From contig JADJSS010000045.1 of assembly GCA_016711605.1 (NCBI GenBank), forward strand, positions 370,696-434,695: 64,000 nucleotides of DNA, read 5' to 3'. This document shows positions 28,174 through 36,939 of the stretch, in pieces (position 1 is the stretch's first letter; each line of letters starts with the position of its first letter). The notes under the pieces are model-generated. The model did not search any database, was not told the origin of the DNA, and saw only the letters and a program-made list of their open reading frames with translations. The position numbers and the translations under genes were made by a program. Source of the stretch: Saprospirales bacterium. GTDB lineage: Bacteria; Bacteroidota; Bacteroidia; Chitinophagales; JADIYW01.

Positions 28174-28272
28174 TTTTATGACAATTGTGCTTTTTTATAT
28201 CCTAATAAAATAAAACATCTTGTTTAATATTTAGCAAAAAAATCAAGGTATATTTTCCTGATTTTTATGACA
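28174..28272 (+). promoter_or_regulatory. Paired TTTTATGACA elements upstream of the decayed lipoprotein pair
   Basis: TTTTATGACA occurs at 28174-28183 and 28263-28272, 89 bases apart. The second copy continues ATGGCAAAAATTTATAAC, similar to the sequence upstream of LRR gene 2. The remaining bases to 28348 show no clear promoter box. Confidence 0.35.
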
Positions 28273-28348
28273 ATGGCAAAAATTTATAACAAAATATTTA
28301 TTTTTTGATGTATAATATTGTGTAATCAATCACCATAAAAAAATCAAC

Positions 28349-28932
28349 ATGAAAACAACGATTCAAATTCAAAAGTTTTACTAAATAGTAAGCTAAAAAT
28401 CACTCTCAATTTGCGCCAATCGTTTTATTATTTTTAGTGAAAATCATGCACGCCATTACCAACTGCGGTCCGGTGAGTGCAAATGTAAAACTATACAAAA
28501 CATAATGTACTGATGATGCATTAAAATCCTTGGTTTGTTGCCAGTTCAGAACCATTAGATTTTGATTTTGATTCAGATGGTATAATTGACTTTAGTTTAT
28601 CTAGTAACGGTATTGGCGCTATTTCTAAAAACTTTTACTACAGAAATGATATTGCAAGATTTCTGAATTGATGCTGCAAATAAAACAAAATTTTAATCTT
28701 GTTCTAGTCTATAAATAATCAAGCTATATGGAACACAAACTGTTATTTTTAAGTAACGATAATGTTTTGCGAATAATGAACCAACCAAGCGGTTTTTATG
28801 TTATTGGATAGCATTAGGTATTTAACAATGGCAATTTTTATTTTTAGGATAAAATTATAAACTAAATACTCAATGGCAAAATCATGCATTCAATTACAAC
28901 AAAACCAACCAATTTTAGCTGGTAAAAAATAA
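28349..28932 (+). pseudogene. Decayed first copy of a tandem lipoprotein gene
   Basis: The ATG (MKTTIQIQKF) and its downstream DNA align with the following gene at about three bases in four: both have CACTCT after ATAGTAAG, both have CCATTACC/CCATTGCC and GGTCCGGTGAG, and both end in a NQPILAGKK-type tail and stop. Inside are several stops and shifts, and a middle part reads DFDFDSDGIIDFSLSSNG. There are too many lesions for sequencing error alone, so it is probably a true pseudogene. Confidence 0.65.
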
Positions 28933-28962
28933 ACAATTATTCAAAAATAAAAATAAATCATC

Positions 28963-29611
28963 ATGAAATCAACGATTCACAAACTCAAAATTTTACTTCA
29001 AAAATAGTAAGTAAAAAATCACTCTTAATTCTACCAAGTATCGTATTACTATTTTTAGTAAATGCATGCACACCATTGCCAACAGGTGGTCCGGTGAGTA
29101 CAAACGTTATTTACAAAGTATTTAATAAACATTTCACTGCTAATAACCCAGATATGACTGCGTGTGGTGGCGATATTGACCATATAATATGGATATTAAT
29201 AACGATAATCTAAATGATATTACAATTACCAGCACTTGCTCAAATGTAACGATGACAAACATTAGTAATATAGATTTTTGTGTATCACCTACAACCAATA
29301 AAATAAAATCATTTTCAGTAAGCGAAAGCATCAATAATTCTTTAAATTTTACTTCTCAAAGTTTTACTGTATATAATGCTTATGGATGGTTTTCTAGTGA
29401 AATTGGATCTGGAATTGAAACATCACCTATACCTAATAATGCAAATACGCACTATATAGCAATTAGATATAAAGTTGGAAATGATTATCATTATGGCTGG
29501 ATGAATATCAATATCAATGTAATAAATATTGCTATTGGAGCAGAAATATATATTGTTGAATCTGCTTATAACAACTTACCTAACCAAGCTATTTTGGCTG
29601 GTAAAAAATAA
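28963..29611 (+). CDS. Small surface lipoprotein of unknown function, frameshifted
   Basis: Reading from ATG 28963 (MKSTIHKLKILLQK), a shift near 29005 leads into a lipoprotein signal (SLLILPSIVLLFLVNAC) and the mature start TPLPTGGPVSTNVIYKVFN. A second shift near 29185 leads into DINNDNLNDITITSTCSNV and an open frame of 140 codons that ends NLPNQAILAGKK. The DxNxDxxxD segment resembles an EF-hand-like or dockerin-like calcium loop, which fits the similar DFDSDG in the preceding copy. I do not recognise a family. It is the better preserved member of a tandem pair. Confidence 0.55.
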
Positions 29612-29698
29612 AACAATGGATAAATTGTAAAAAAAAACATTTCCAACAGAAGGCGATTTTTTATAAACGTTCATCATACATCGTTCATCGTTAATCAT

Positions 29699-29706
29699 TA
29701 ACTTTG
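29699..29706 (+). promoter_or_regulatory. Candidate -10 element next to the YciO-type gene start
   Basis: TAACTTTG matches TAnnTTTG and ends only 4 bases before the ATG at 29711, so transcription would start at or very near the start codon. Confidence 0.4.
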
Positions 29707-29710
29707 TTCT

Positions 29711-30328
29711 ATGTTACTCGAAATCTTTCCACACAATATTGACCTGCGCAAAATGAAGCAGGTGGTAGATTGTTTGAAAAAAGGTGGTTTAGTCATTTAT
29801 CCAACTGATACAGTATATGGTTTAGGTTGCGATATTTTTAATAAAGAAGCAGTCGAAAAAATTTGTCGCATTAAAAAAGTAAAAATCGAAAAGATAAATT
29901 TCTCTTTTATTTGTAATGATTTATCACACATTTCAGATTATACGATGAACGTTGATAACGCAACCTACAAACTCATGAAACGTTGTTTGCCTGGACCTTT
30001 TACGTTTATTTTAAAAGCCAATAATGCGATTCCAAAATTGTTTAAAAACAATAAAAAAACAATTGGAATTCGTGTGCCTGATAATGATATTGCGCGCATG
30101 ATCGTTGCTGAATTGGGCAATCCTATTATCACTACTTCTGTACATCACGAAGATGATATTATTGATTACATCACCGATGCGAATGCTATTTATGAACGCT
30201 ACGAAAATTTGGTGGATATTGTTATTGATGGTGGAATTGGTGGCTACAAACCATCAACCGTTATTGATTGCACAGAAGACGAACCATTTATTGTTCGACA
30301 AGGAATAGGTGTGGTTGATGATTATTAA
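29711..30328 (+). CDS. Sua5/YciO/YrdC family protein, YciO branch
   Basis: The 205-residue protein has the YrdC fold: GGLVIYPTDTVYGLGCDI near residue 25, the KRCLPGPFTFIL segment near 90 and TIGIRVPDN near 116. TsaC/Sua5 members make threonylcarbamoyl-AMP for the t6A modification of tRNA. The spacing of KKVKIEKINFSFICNDLSHIS points to the YciO subgroup, which in E. coli is not interchangeable with TsaC, so an exact role in t6A should not be assumed. It is a lone gene, possibly with an almost leaderless mRNA. Confidence 0.83.
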   Translation: MLLEIFPHNIDLRKMKQVVDCLKKGGLVIYPTDTVYGLGCDIFNKEAVEKICRIKKVKIEKINFSFICNDLSHISDYTMNVDNATYKLMKRCLPGPFTFILKANNAIPKLFKNNKKTIGIRVPDNDIARMIVAELGNPIITTSVHHEDDIIDYITDANAIYERYENLVDIVIDGGIGGYKPSTVIDCTEDEPFIVRQGIGVVDDY

Positions 30329-30481
30329 ATCTTTTATTTCTTAAAGTACTTTGTATCTGAATTTTAGTATATTTATATACTTCAAAATTTAGCAATGAAA
30401 TGAGCATGAGTGTTCGCACACTATACAAGAATGATTATTTGCGAATTCCATGTGCACTATTAAATACAATAAAATAAACAC

Positions 30482-32470
30482 ATGAAATTACTCTACACAT
30501 TTATTTTTACATTTTTTTTTAGCACCATTCTTTCTGCACAAACTATAACTACTTCTATAATAAAACCACCAGCGCAGTTGCGTTGCAATGAAGTTCCTGC
30601 AAAATTAAATAATGTGGTATTTGGTGCTGTTCCGCCAAATTCAGCAGATAAACCAGTTGTAGTTTATGTACATGGTTGGTTTGATAATGGTTTTGCTTGG
30701 TTTATGGCAAAAAATAAATGGTATGAAAACTCATACAATCAAGGTTATCGAACTGCATTTTTCTTTCATTCTGTAAGTGATGAATTTGAAGCAAATGGAA
30801 AAGTAATAGCCGAAATGATTCGTAAAACTTGCCAACATTACAATACCAGAAGTGTTATTGCAGTTTGTCATAGCAAAGGTGGTTACGACATGGATTATGC
30901 CTTGTATAACGAAAATATTTGGGACAGCGTGCAAGGTGTTATTACACTTTCTACACCATATTACGGCGCGCCGATTGCCGATTTAATTGCATTTCCATTG
31001 TTTAGATCTGTGTTAGAAATTATTCCAATTGTTGGTCCAATTTTTCAAGGAAAAGGAACTTACCAAATGCAAACTGCTTATATGGCTGGTGTGGTTCGAC
31101 CAATGATAGATAACCATCCGAATAACAATCCTGCGAAGTTTCATTGCTTTGCTGCACACGGTTCTGAACATCCAACAGTGTTGCCTTCTGCCATTTCAGA
31201 TGATATTTTGAAAGTAGTGTTTCCAGATTATCGTCCAGCGTGTATTGATATTCCTGGTTTTGGCAATTTTGCAAGCAGTTTAATGAGCACATTTATGAAT
31301 ATAACAGGTGTTATTTCAAAAGTGGTTCAAGTGCAAGACAAATATAATAATCCTTCAAAAAATACTAATTTTTCTGATGGTTTAGCACCATACTATTCTA
31401 GTTTACGACCAGGTTCTACGGTTATTTCGCAGCCACCACCAGCGCAGCAATCTTACTTAAATCATATTGATGTGTTGTTGTCAAGTTATACATGGAATAT
31501 TGTTCAGCCAGAAATTGAATACTTTAAAAACAATCCAACTTTTAGAACAACAAATCCAATAAAACCAATAGAAAAAGTAGAGCAATATCAGCCAGTTTCA
31601 GATATTCAATTAATTCAAGATAAAACCATACAAATTAATACGGATGCTCAAAATAAATTATTCATAATAGGTGAGTACCAAAACGAAACGATAAAAGTTT
31701 TAGATGAACAAAACAATTTAGTGCAAACCATTCTATTGAATTATTCAGTGAAAATGATGTATGAAATTTTTCATGAGATAGATTTATCATCTTTATCGCC
31801 TAATAAAAAATACACACTGCAAAGTTCAAAATTATTGACAGGATTTTTACAAGATGGAAAAAATTGTTCCATACAATTAGAAACAAATGCCAATAAAACC
31901 TACTATTCTAGCGATGCTTTGGGTTTTGAAGTACAATTAAATAATTGGACTGAATCCATTTCAACAACGGTTGTAAAAGGAATGCTAAGTAGAAATATGG
32001 ATGAAAAAGGAAATGTATTACATGATAAAATGATTCCAATTACATTTAAATACGATGCACAAAAAAACGCGTATGTTTGCAATGATAAATTAAATATTGC
32101 GAATGGTATTTACAACATCGCCGTTTTTGCTGAAGGAAATTCTATGAAGCGTTTTGCTACTACAAGCATTCTATTGAAGCAAGATGAATCCAATCCAAAT
32201 CAACAGGAAATTAAGATGTCTGTTTATCCGAATCCTGCGAAAGATATAGTAAACATTGAGTTCGCCACTACAACAACTGCAAAATATGCTCTAGAATTAT
32301 TTGATATAGTAGGAAAGAAGTTGATGGAAAAACAGCTTGGTAATTTAAACATTGGCAACCAGCAAATTCAACTTTCTACTAATCAATTAAATTTGCCAAG
32401 TGGTTCGTATTTAATTTCATTAACACAAAATGGCGAACGCAAAAACAGCAAAGTTTTTGTGGTGAATTAA
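30482..32470 (+). CDS. Secreted alpha/beta-hydrolase (lipase-like) with T9SS sorting domain
   Basis: The 662-residue protein has a signal peptide (ending LSAQ). An alpha/beta-hydrolase domain spans ~50-330: oxyanion motif VVVYVHGWFDNG near 59, nucleophile elbow AVCHSKGGYD near 128 (Ser130), and a late His in SYLNHIDVL near 330. This is the pattern of lipases and PGAP1-like esterases. The middle (~370-570) looks like beta-rich accessory domains. The C-terminus is a type A T9SS sorting domain (MSVYPNPAKDIVNIEF ... SGSYLISL). The mature enzyme therefore works outside the cell on a lipid or ester. Confidence 0.82.
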   Translation: MKLLYTFIFTFFFSTILSAQTITTSIIKPPAQLRCNEVPAKLNNVVFGAVPPNSADKPVVVYVHGWFDNGFAWFMAKNKWYENSYNQGYRTAFFFHSVSDEFEANGKVIAEMIRKTCQHYNTRSVIAVCHSKGGYDMDYALYNENIWDSVQGVITLSTPYYGAPIADLIAFPLFRSVLEIIPIVGPIFQGKGTYQMQTAYMAGVVRPMIDNHPNNNPAKFHCFAAHGSEHPTVLPSAISDDILKVVFPDYRPACIDIPGFGNFASSLMSTFMNITGVISKVVQVQDKYNNPSKNTNFSDGLAPYYSSLRPGSTVISQPPPAQQSYLNHIDVLLSSYTWNIVQPEIEYFKNNPTFRTTNPIKPIEKVEQYQPVSDIQLIQDKTIQINTDAQNKLFIIGEYQNETIKVLDEQNNLVQTILLNYSVKMMYEIFHEIDLSSLSPNKKYTLQSSKLLTGFLQDGKNCSIQLETNANKTYYSSDALGFEVQLNNWTESISTTVVKGMLSRNMDEKGNVLHDKMIPITFKYDAQKNAYVCNDKLNIANGIYNIAVFAEGNSMKRFATTSILLKQDESNPNQQEIKMSVYPNPAKDIVNIEFATTTTAKYALELFDIVGKKLMEKQLGNLNIGNQQIQLSTNQLNLPSGSYLISLTQNGERKNSKVFVVN

Positions 32471-32485
32471 ACAGAAAATCAGAAC

Positions 32486-32552
32486 GCTTCGATAAACTCA
32501 GCGTGACACATAACAAGACTGCGCGATGCTGTCAAGCTTAGATTATCGAAGC
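32486..32552. repeat. Palindromic repeat (GCTTCGATAA ... TTATCGAAGC)
   Basis: Perfect 10-base ends at 32486-32495 and 32543-32552 frame an imperfect palindrome containing CTCAGCGTGACA. Its arms resemble the TGACA...CTGA...TTCGAAGC-type repeats I know from many Bacteroidota genomes and the element inside the riboswitch at 46372. Confidence 0.5.
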
Positions 32553-32563
32553 ATCTACTATAA

Positions 32564-32593
32564 AAAATGCCATCATTAAAAACGATGGCATTT
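32564..32593. terminator. Bidirectional terminator between lipase and hydroxylase genes
   Basis: The stem AAATGCCATC (to 32574) and GATGGCATTT (from 32584) is flanked by A on the left and T on the right and sits between two convergent genes, so it can end transcription from both sides. Confidence 0.75.
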
Positions 32594-32613
32594 ATATTTT
32601 CACTAAAACAAAA

Positions 32614-33188
32614 TCAATTCATTGCAACTTTGCTATCATCTGTTTTCTGATACATTTTTATAAGAAGTTCCAAATTTTTAACAGCTTTTCTCAAACGACG
32701 TTCAATATCTAATTTCTCGCGCTCAGTGCCTTTGTAAACCATACGTGTACCCATTACATAGTCCCAAAGTGGAAAGGTAACGCACCAGTTTTTATCTTGG
32801 TCTGGTGCCATATGATGATCGTAATGCCAAGGTAAGAATTTGTAGCCCCAAGCTGGATCTAAATGCGATTTTTTATGAACTCTGTAATAGTTATATTGCG
32901 ATAACCACATAGCAGCCGTAAAGCCAGGTGCAATTGGAAATAATGGTGCAACAGCTGCAGCAGCCACTACTAATGATGCTACCTCATGCGTTTGTCCATT
33001 AAATTCATCAAAAATATTTTTTTGATAATCAGAGTCTTCATAGTTCTCTTCTAAAACTTTTCGGTGATGTGTGTGCCAATGATAGCTCCATTTACTACTT
33101 TTATTTTACCACGTTCATGTAACCAATATTTGTGAATATACCATTCACTAGCGTTTGCTGTAATTAATCCTGCAATAAATCCTAACAT
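32614..33188 (-). CDS. Sterol desaturase / fatty acid hydroxylase superfamily protein, one frameshift
   Basis: ATG 33188 gives MLGFIAGLITANASEWYIHKYWLHERGK. Near 33095-33105 the frame shifts by one and continues SSKWSYHWHTHHRKVLEENY, then runs to 32614. The three His clusters of integral-membrane di-iron hydroxylases are present: HKYWLH, HWHTHH and HYDHHMAPDQDKNWCVTF. Two or three hydrophobic helices lie between. Relatives hydroxylate carotenoids, fatty acids or sterols; the short length and WDYVMGTR ending resemble the bacterial fatty-acid/carotenoid hydroxylase group. The frameshift is probably a sequencing indel because all metal ligands survive. Confidence 0.8.
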
Positions 33189-33266
33189 ACTAATTTGTTT
33201 AATTATCAAGATACAAAATTTTCTTTTAAAATTAACCAAAACTAAAATAACTTATCAAACGTTTAG

Positions 33267-33274
33267 TATTTTTG
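33267..33274 (+). promoter_or_regulatory. Candidate -10 element beside the GNAT-like gene start
   Basis: TATTTTTG matches TAnnTTTG and ends 8 bases before the ATG at 33283, implying a leader of only a few bases. Confidence 0.38.
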
Positions 33275-33282
33275 CCAAGCAA

Positions 33283-34453
33283 ATGCATTTAATAGAAAAA
33301 AAAATAAACAATACTTTACAGCTTAGAATTTATTCTTCTTTAATTGAAATTGACGAACATAGTTGGAATGCTATCCATCCAACTATTCCATTTTATCAGT
33401 CTTATGCATTTTTATCAATGATTCAAAATATACAACCTACTTTAGAGTTTCGGTATGTATTAGTGTATAAAAAGGAACAATTGGTAGCTGCATTGTATTT
33501 TCAGTTATTAGATTTTTCTTTTAAAAACTTAGTTAATTATTCTTCTGAAAATCAACAAAAAACATGGTGTTAAAACATCTATTAAAAATACGTCCAAAAA
33601 AGATACAAAATTACTCAACTTAGGAAATGTTTTTTTTACAGGTGATAATGGAATTATTGCAAACAACGATGCTGAAATTATTGAGTTTTTACCTGACTTT
33701 TTTGATGCTGTTTCAGCTACATTTACTCAAAAAAAACCAACAGCTTCATTGCTGGCAAATATTTATTTAAAAGACGAAGATAAATGTATTCGCTTTTGTG
33801 ATCATGCTTTTCATCCGTTTATTACTGAGCCAGATATGTTTATGCAAGTGGATGAAAATTGGCATTCAATGGTTGATTATATGCAATCACTTTCGTCAAA
33901 ATATCGGGTACGTACTAAGAAAATTATATCAACGTCAGCTGCAATTGTCAAGAAAGAATTTACACAAGAAGAAATTTACATTTATAAAAATGAAATTTAT
34001 GCCTTGTATGATAATGTAGTGAATAATGTGGCATTCAACATGGCAATGTTAGATATTAGTTTCTTTGAAAATGTAAAAAAGATTTATGGTGATAAATGTG
34101 TGGTTTCTGGTTATTTTTTAGATGGTGTTTTGGTTGGATTTTCATGTTTGTTTCATGTTGAAATTGCTACTCTTCATGTACATTATATTGGATTAAATTA
34201 CGATGTAAATAAAGAATATAAACTTTACAATCGAATGTTGTTGGATTTTGTTGAATTTGCAATCGACCATAAAATAAAAAATATTCATTTTGGACGAACT
34301 GCTACTGAAATAAAAACTACTATTGGCGCAAAACCAACACCTTTACATGCTTATTTAAAGATGCACAATAGATTGTTTAATATGGTGCTGCCATCTTTTC
34401 TTAAAAGAATAAAACCACCTGAATATGAAGTGAGAAATCCGTTTAGAGAATAG
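33283..34453 (+). CDS. GNAT-like (FemAB / BioF2-like) acyltransferase, one frameshift
   Basis: The first frame starts MHLIEKKINNTLQLRIYSS and breaks near 33545-33560. The next frame continues KINKKHGVKTSIKNTSKK and is open to 34453, giving about 389 residues. The C-terminal half has the GNAT-superfamily pattern of peptidoglycan-type aminoacyl/acyltransferases: a strand-turn (CVVSGYFLDGVLVGFSCLF), HVHYIGLNYD near the acyl-CoA site, and an IHFGRTATEIKTTIGAKP end motif typical of the BioF2-like branch. Acyl donor and acceptor are unknown. No partner gene is on the same strand. Confidence 0.72.
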
Positions 34454-34524
34454 TAAATTAAAAAGGAAAAATAAACGCAAAGTTTTAAAAAGCGTTTAAA
34501 GTTGAATAATTCTTTGCTATTTCA

Positions 34525-35160
34525 TTAAATCTTTTTGATAAAATCATCAAAGGTTTTTCGGTTATCGATATTTTTTTGATGCTCTAGTTCCATCTCTAGA
34601 TGTTTTTTGTCTTTATCTACATTTTTAAACAAATAGGCGAGTACTGCACCTGTAATGCCACCAAACAAATGAGATTCCCAAGATACACCAGGTTGAATAG
34701 GTAAAATTCCCCAAATCATACCACCATAAAAAATAGCGACACCACTGGCAATGGCAATGGCTTTTATATCAAACCTAAAAAAACCAGAAAAAAATAAAAA
34801 AGAAGCAACACCATAAACAACACCACTTGCACCAATATGAAAAGTGCCACCTCGAGCAAATAGCCAAACTAATATACCAGTAAAAATGTGAATTAAAATC
34901 CATATTAAATATCCAATTCTATTATATGAAACAAATAAAATAGTACCTAAAATAAATATTGGGAGCGAATTGGAAATTAAATGCTCAAAACTACCATGTA
35001 CAATTGGTGTAGCAATAATTCCAATTAATGAACTTGTTTCTCGAGGAAAAATACCAAAAATTGCAAAATCTAGAGGCAAAAAAACATCTAAAAAATATAC
35101 AATCCACATTACAATAACAAAAAACAAAGGAATCAGGATGGTGGTGTGTATTAATTTCAT
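34525..35160 (-). CDS. Rhomboid family intramembrane serine protease
   Basis: The 211-residue protein has six hydrophobic helices. The catalytic Ser is in HIGASGVVYG (Ser112) and its partner His in WESHLFGGITGAVLAY (His164). The oxyanion-related HGSFEHLISN (His55, His60, Asn64) matches the conserved HxxxxHxxxN in helix 2. Rhomboids cut single-pass membrane proteins within the bilayer. A charged C-terminal tail (DKDKKHLEMELEHQ) follows the last helix. Monocistronic; the substrate is unknown. Confidence 0.9.
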   Translation of the reverse strand: MKLIHTTILIPLFFVIVMWIVYFLDVFLPLDFAIFGIFPRETSSLIGIIATPIVHGSFEHLISNSLPIFILGTILFVSYNRIGYLIWILIHIFTGILVWLFARGGTFHIGASGVVYGVASFLFFSGFFRFDIKAIAIASGVAIFYGGMIWGILPIQPGVSWESHLFGGITGAVLAYLFKNVDKDKKHLEMELEHQKNIDNRKTFDDFIKKI

Positions 35161-35350
35161 TCAGTAAAATTTATAATTGAATTTAAAAGAATTATTTAAA
35201 TATTTAAGTACTTCTACCCAAATGTGATGTACATATCAATAATTTAAAGGTAAATATATGCATACATTCAATTTTACCATAATTTAAAGTTTTAAAATTT
35301 AGTATAAAATATCTATTCTTAAACTTAATTTCGGTAAAATTTTTATATTG

Positions 35351-36457
35351 ATGATAATTGCCGTTCCTAAAGAAACAAAATTTAAAGAAAACAGAGTTTC
35401 CATTACACCATTAATTGCCAAAGATTTAATAGCCAAAGGTTTTACCGTAAATATAGAGGAAGGTGCCGGTCTAAATTCATTTTTTAGTGATGATAATTAT
35501 AGAGATGCAGGTGCGTCCATTTTACCTCAAAAAAATATACTTTACGAAGGCGCTGATATTATCTTAAAAGTAAATGCACCTTCACCAGAAGAAATTTCAT
35601 TAATGAAAAAAGGAGCGGTGCTTATCTCATTTATGTGGGCAGCTACCAATCCTGAATTGGTAGAAGCATGTGCAAAATCAGGAATTTCTGCCTATTCAAT
35701 GGATGCGGTTCCTCGTATTTCTAGAGCACAAAAAATGGATGCATTATCTTCACAAGCAAATTTAGCTGGTTATAAAGCTGTATTGATTTGTGCAGATACT
35801 TTAGGTAAAATTTTTCCAATGATGACCACTGCAGCAGGAACCATTAAGCCAGCAAAAGTGGTAATTTTTGGTGCAGGTGTGGCTGGTTTACAGGCAATTG
35901 CAACCGCAAAACGATTAGGAGCCATTGTTGAAGTGTCAGATATTCGACCAGAAACAAAAGAACAAGTTGAATCTTTAGGTGGTAAATTTATTGTGGTGAA
36001 AGGCGATGATACCATCAAAATGGAAGGTGGTTATGTAAAAGGTGTATCTGATGAATTTTTGAAATTACAACAAGAATTGGTTGCCAAACATGTAGCAGAA
36101 GCTGATATAGTAATTACGACTGCCTTAATTCCAGGTAGAAAAGCACCAGTTTTGGTCACTGACGAAATGGTAAAATCGATGAAATTTGGTTCTGTTATTT
36201 TAGATATGGCAGTTGAACAAGGTGGAAATGTGATAGGAAGCAAGCTGAATGAAAATGTGAACATTAATGGTGTTACTATTATAGGCGAAGGCAATATTCC
36301 ATCGTTATTACCTATGAATGCCAGCGACTTATACGCAAAGAATATACAAACACTTTTATATCATTTAGCAACTAAAGATGGCTTTAAATGGGAAATGGAT
36401 GAAGAAATTACTAAAGGTAGTTTAATTGTTCATGAAGGAAAAAAATTAATAAATTAA
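35351..36457 (+). CDS. pntAA: Proton-translocating NAD(P)+ transhydrogenase, alpha subunit part 1
   Basis: This is the soluble NAD(H)-binding domain I of transhydrogenase, which couples hydride transfer from NADH to NADP+ to proton flow. Its N-terminus is IAVPKETKFKENRVSITP. The Rossmann motif is FGAGVAGLQAIATAKRLGA near residue 175, followed by SDIRPETKEQVESLGG. The mobile loop region near residue 225 (GYVKGVSDEF) is present. I use ATG 35351; a TTG one codon upstream is also possible. It is the first of three genes (pntAA, pntAB, pntB), the split alpha organisation known in Rhodospirillum and many Bacteroidota. Confidence 0.95.
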   Translation: MIIAVPKETKFKENRVSITPLIAKDLIAKGFTVNIEEGAGLNSFFSDDNYRDAGASILPQKNILYEGADIILKVNAPSPEEISLMKKGAVLISFMWAATNPELVEACAKSGISAYSMDAVPRISRAQKMDALSSQANLAGYKAVLICADTLGKIFPMMTTAAGTIKPAKVVIFGAGVAGLQAIATAKRLGAIVEVSDIRPETKEQVESLGGKFIVVKGDDTIKMEGGYVKGVSDEFLKLQQELVAKHVAEADIVITTALIPGRKAPVLVTDEMVKSMKFGSVILDMAVEQGGNVIGSKLNENVNINGVTIIGEGNIPSLLPMNASDLYAKNIQTLLYHLATKDGFKWEMDEEITKGSLIVHEGKKLIN

Positions 36458-36459
36458 AC

Positions 36460-36517
36460 AATGAAATAATGTAGTAATTGAAAAATGGCTAATATCTTAT
36501 CTTTGCATTATTTCATT
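36460..36517 (+). repeat. Inverted repeat in the pntAA-pntAB spacer, with a promoter-like box
   Basis: AATGAAATAATG (36460-36471) is a perfect 12-bp inverse of CATTATTTCATT (36506-36517). TATCTTTG at 36498-36505 matches TAnnTTTG with TTG at 36478-36480 as a possible -33 box, so it could be an attenuator or an internal promoter. The next spacer (36851-36939) has similar ATGAAGTAAT/ATTACT motifs. Confidence 0.45.
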
Positions 36518-36547
36518 ATTGTATTATTTCATTAATAAATTCAACTT

Positions 36548-36850
36548 ATGGAAATATTCGATTTTTTTGTTCAAAACCGCGAAATGATTTATTTTATCAT
36601 TTTAGCTGTATTTGTTGGTATTGAAGTTATCGGTGGTGTACCAACTGTTTTGCACACACCATTAATGTCTGGCGCAAACGCTATTCACGGTGTGGTTATA
36701 GTTGGTGCCATAATCGTTATGTTAGATACAGATCCATCCAATATATTTGGACTAATTTTAGGTTTCTTAGCTGTAATTCTAGGAACATTGAATGTTGTCG
36801 GTGGGTTTGTAGTAACGGATAGAATGCTGGAAATGTTTAAGAAAAAATAA
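36548..36850 (+). CDS. pntAB: NAD(P)+ transhydrogenase, alpha subunit part 2
   Basis: The 100-residue protein has three membrane helices (IYFIILAVFVGIEVIGG; AIHGVVIVGAIIVML; IFGLILGFLAVILGTLNVVG). With PntB it forms the proton channel (domain II). PTVLHTPLMSGANAIHG between helices 1 and 2 is a family hallmark. Length and position between pntAA and pntB fit exactly. Confidence 0.94.
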   Translation: MEIFDFFVQNREMIYFIILAVFVGIEVIGGVPTVLHTPLMSGANAIHGVVIVGAIIVMLDTDPSNIFGLILGFLAVILGTLNVVGGFVVTDRMLEMFKKK

Positions 36851-36939
36851 ATTCAATTAAATAATGAAGTAATTTATTAATGAAACAATTTAAAAATCAT
36901 TACTAAATTATTGAATTACTCAATTATCAAATTATAATA

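Noticed and set aside
36460..36939. AT-rich ATGAAATAAT repeats in the pnt spacers considered as a riboswitch
   Set aside because: They form simple hairpins only; no known riboswitch consensus is visible.
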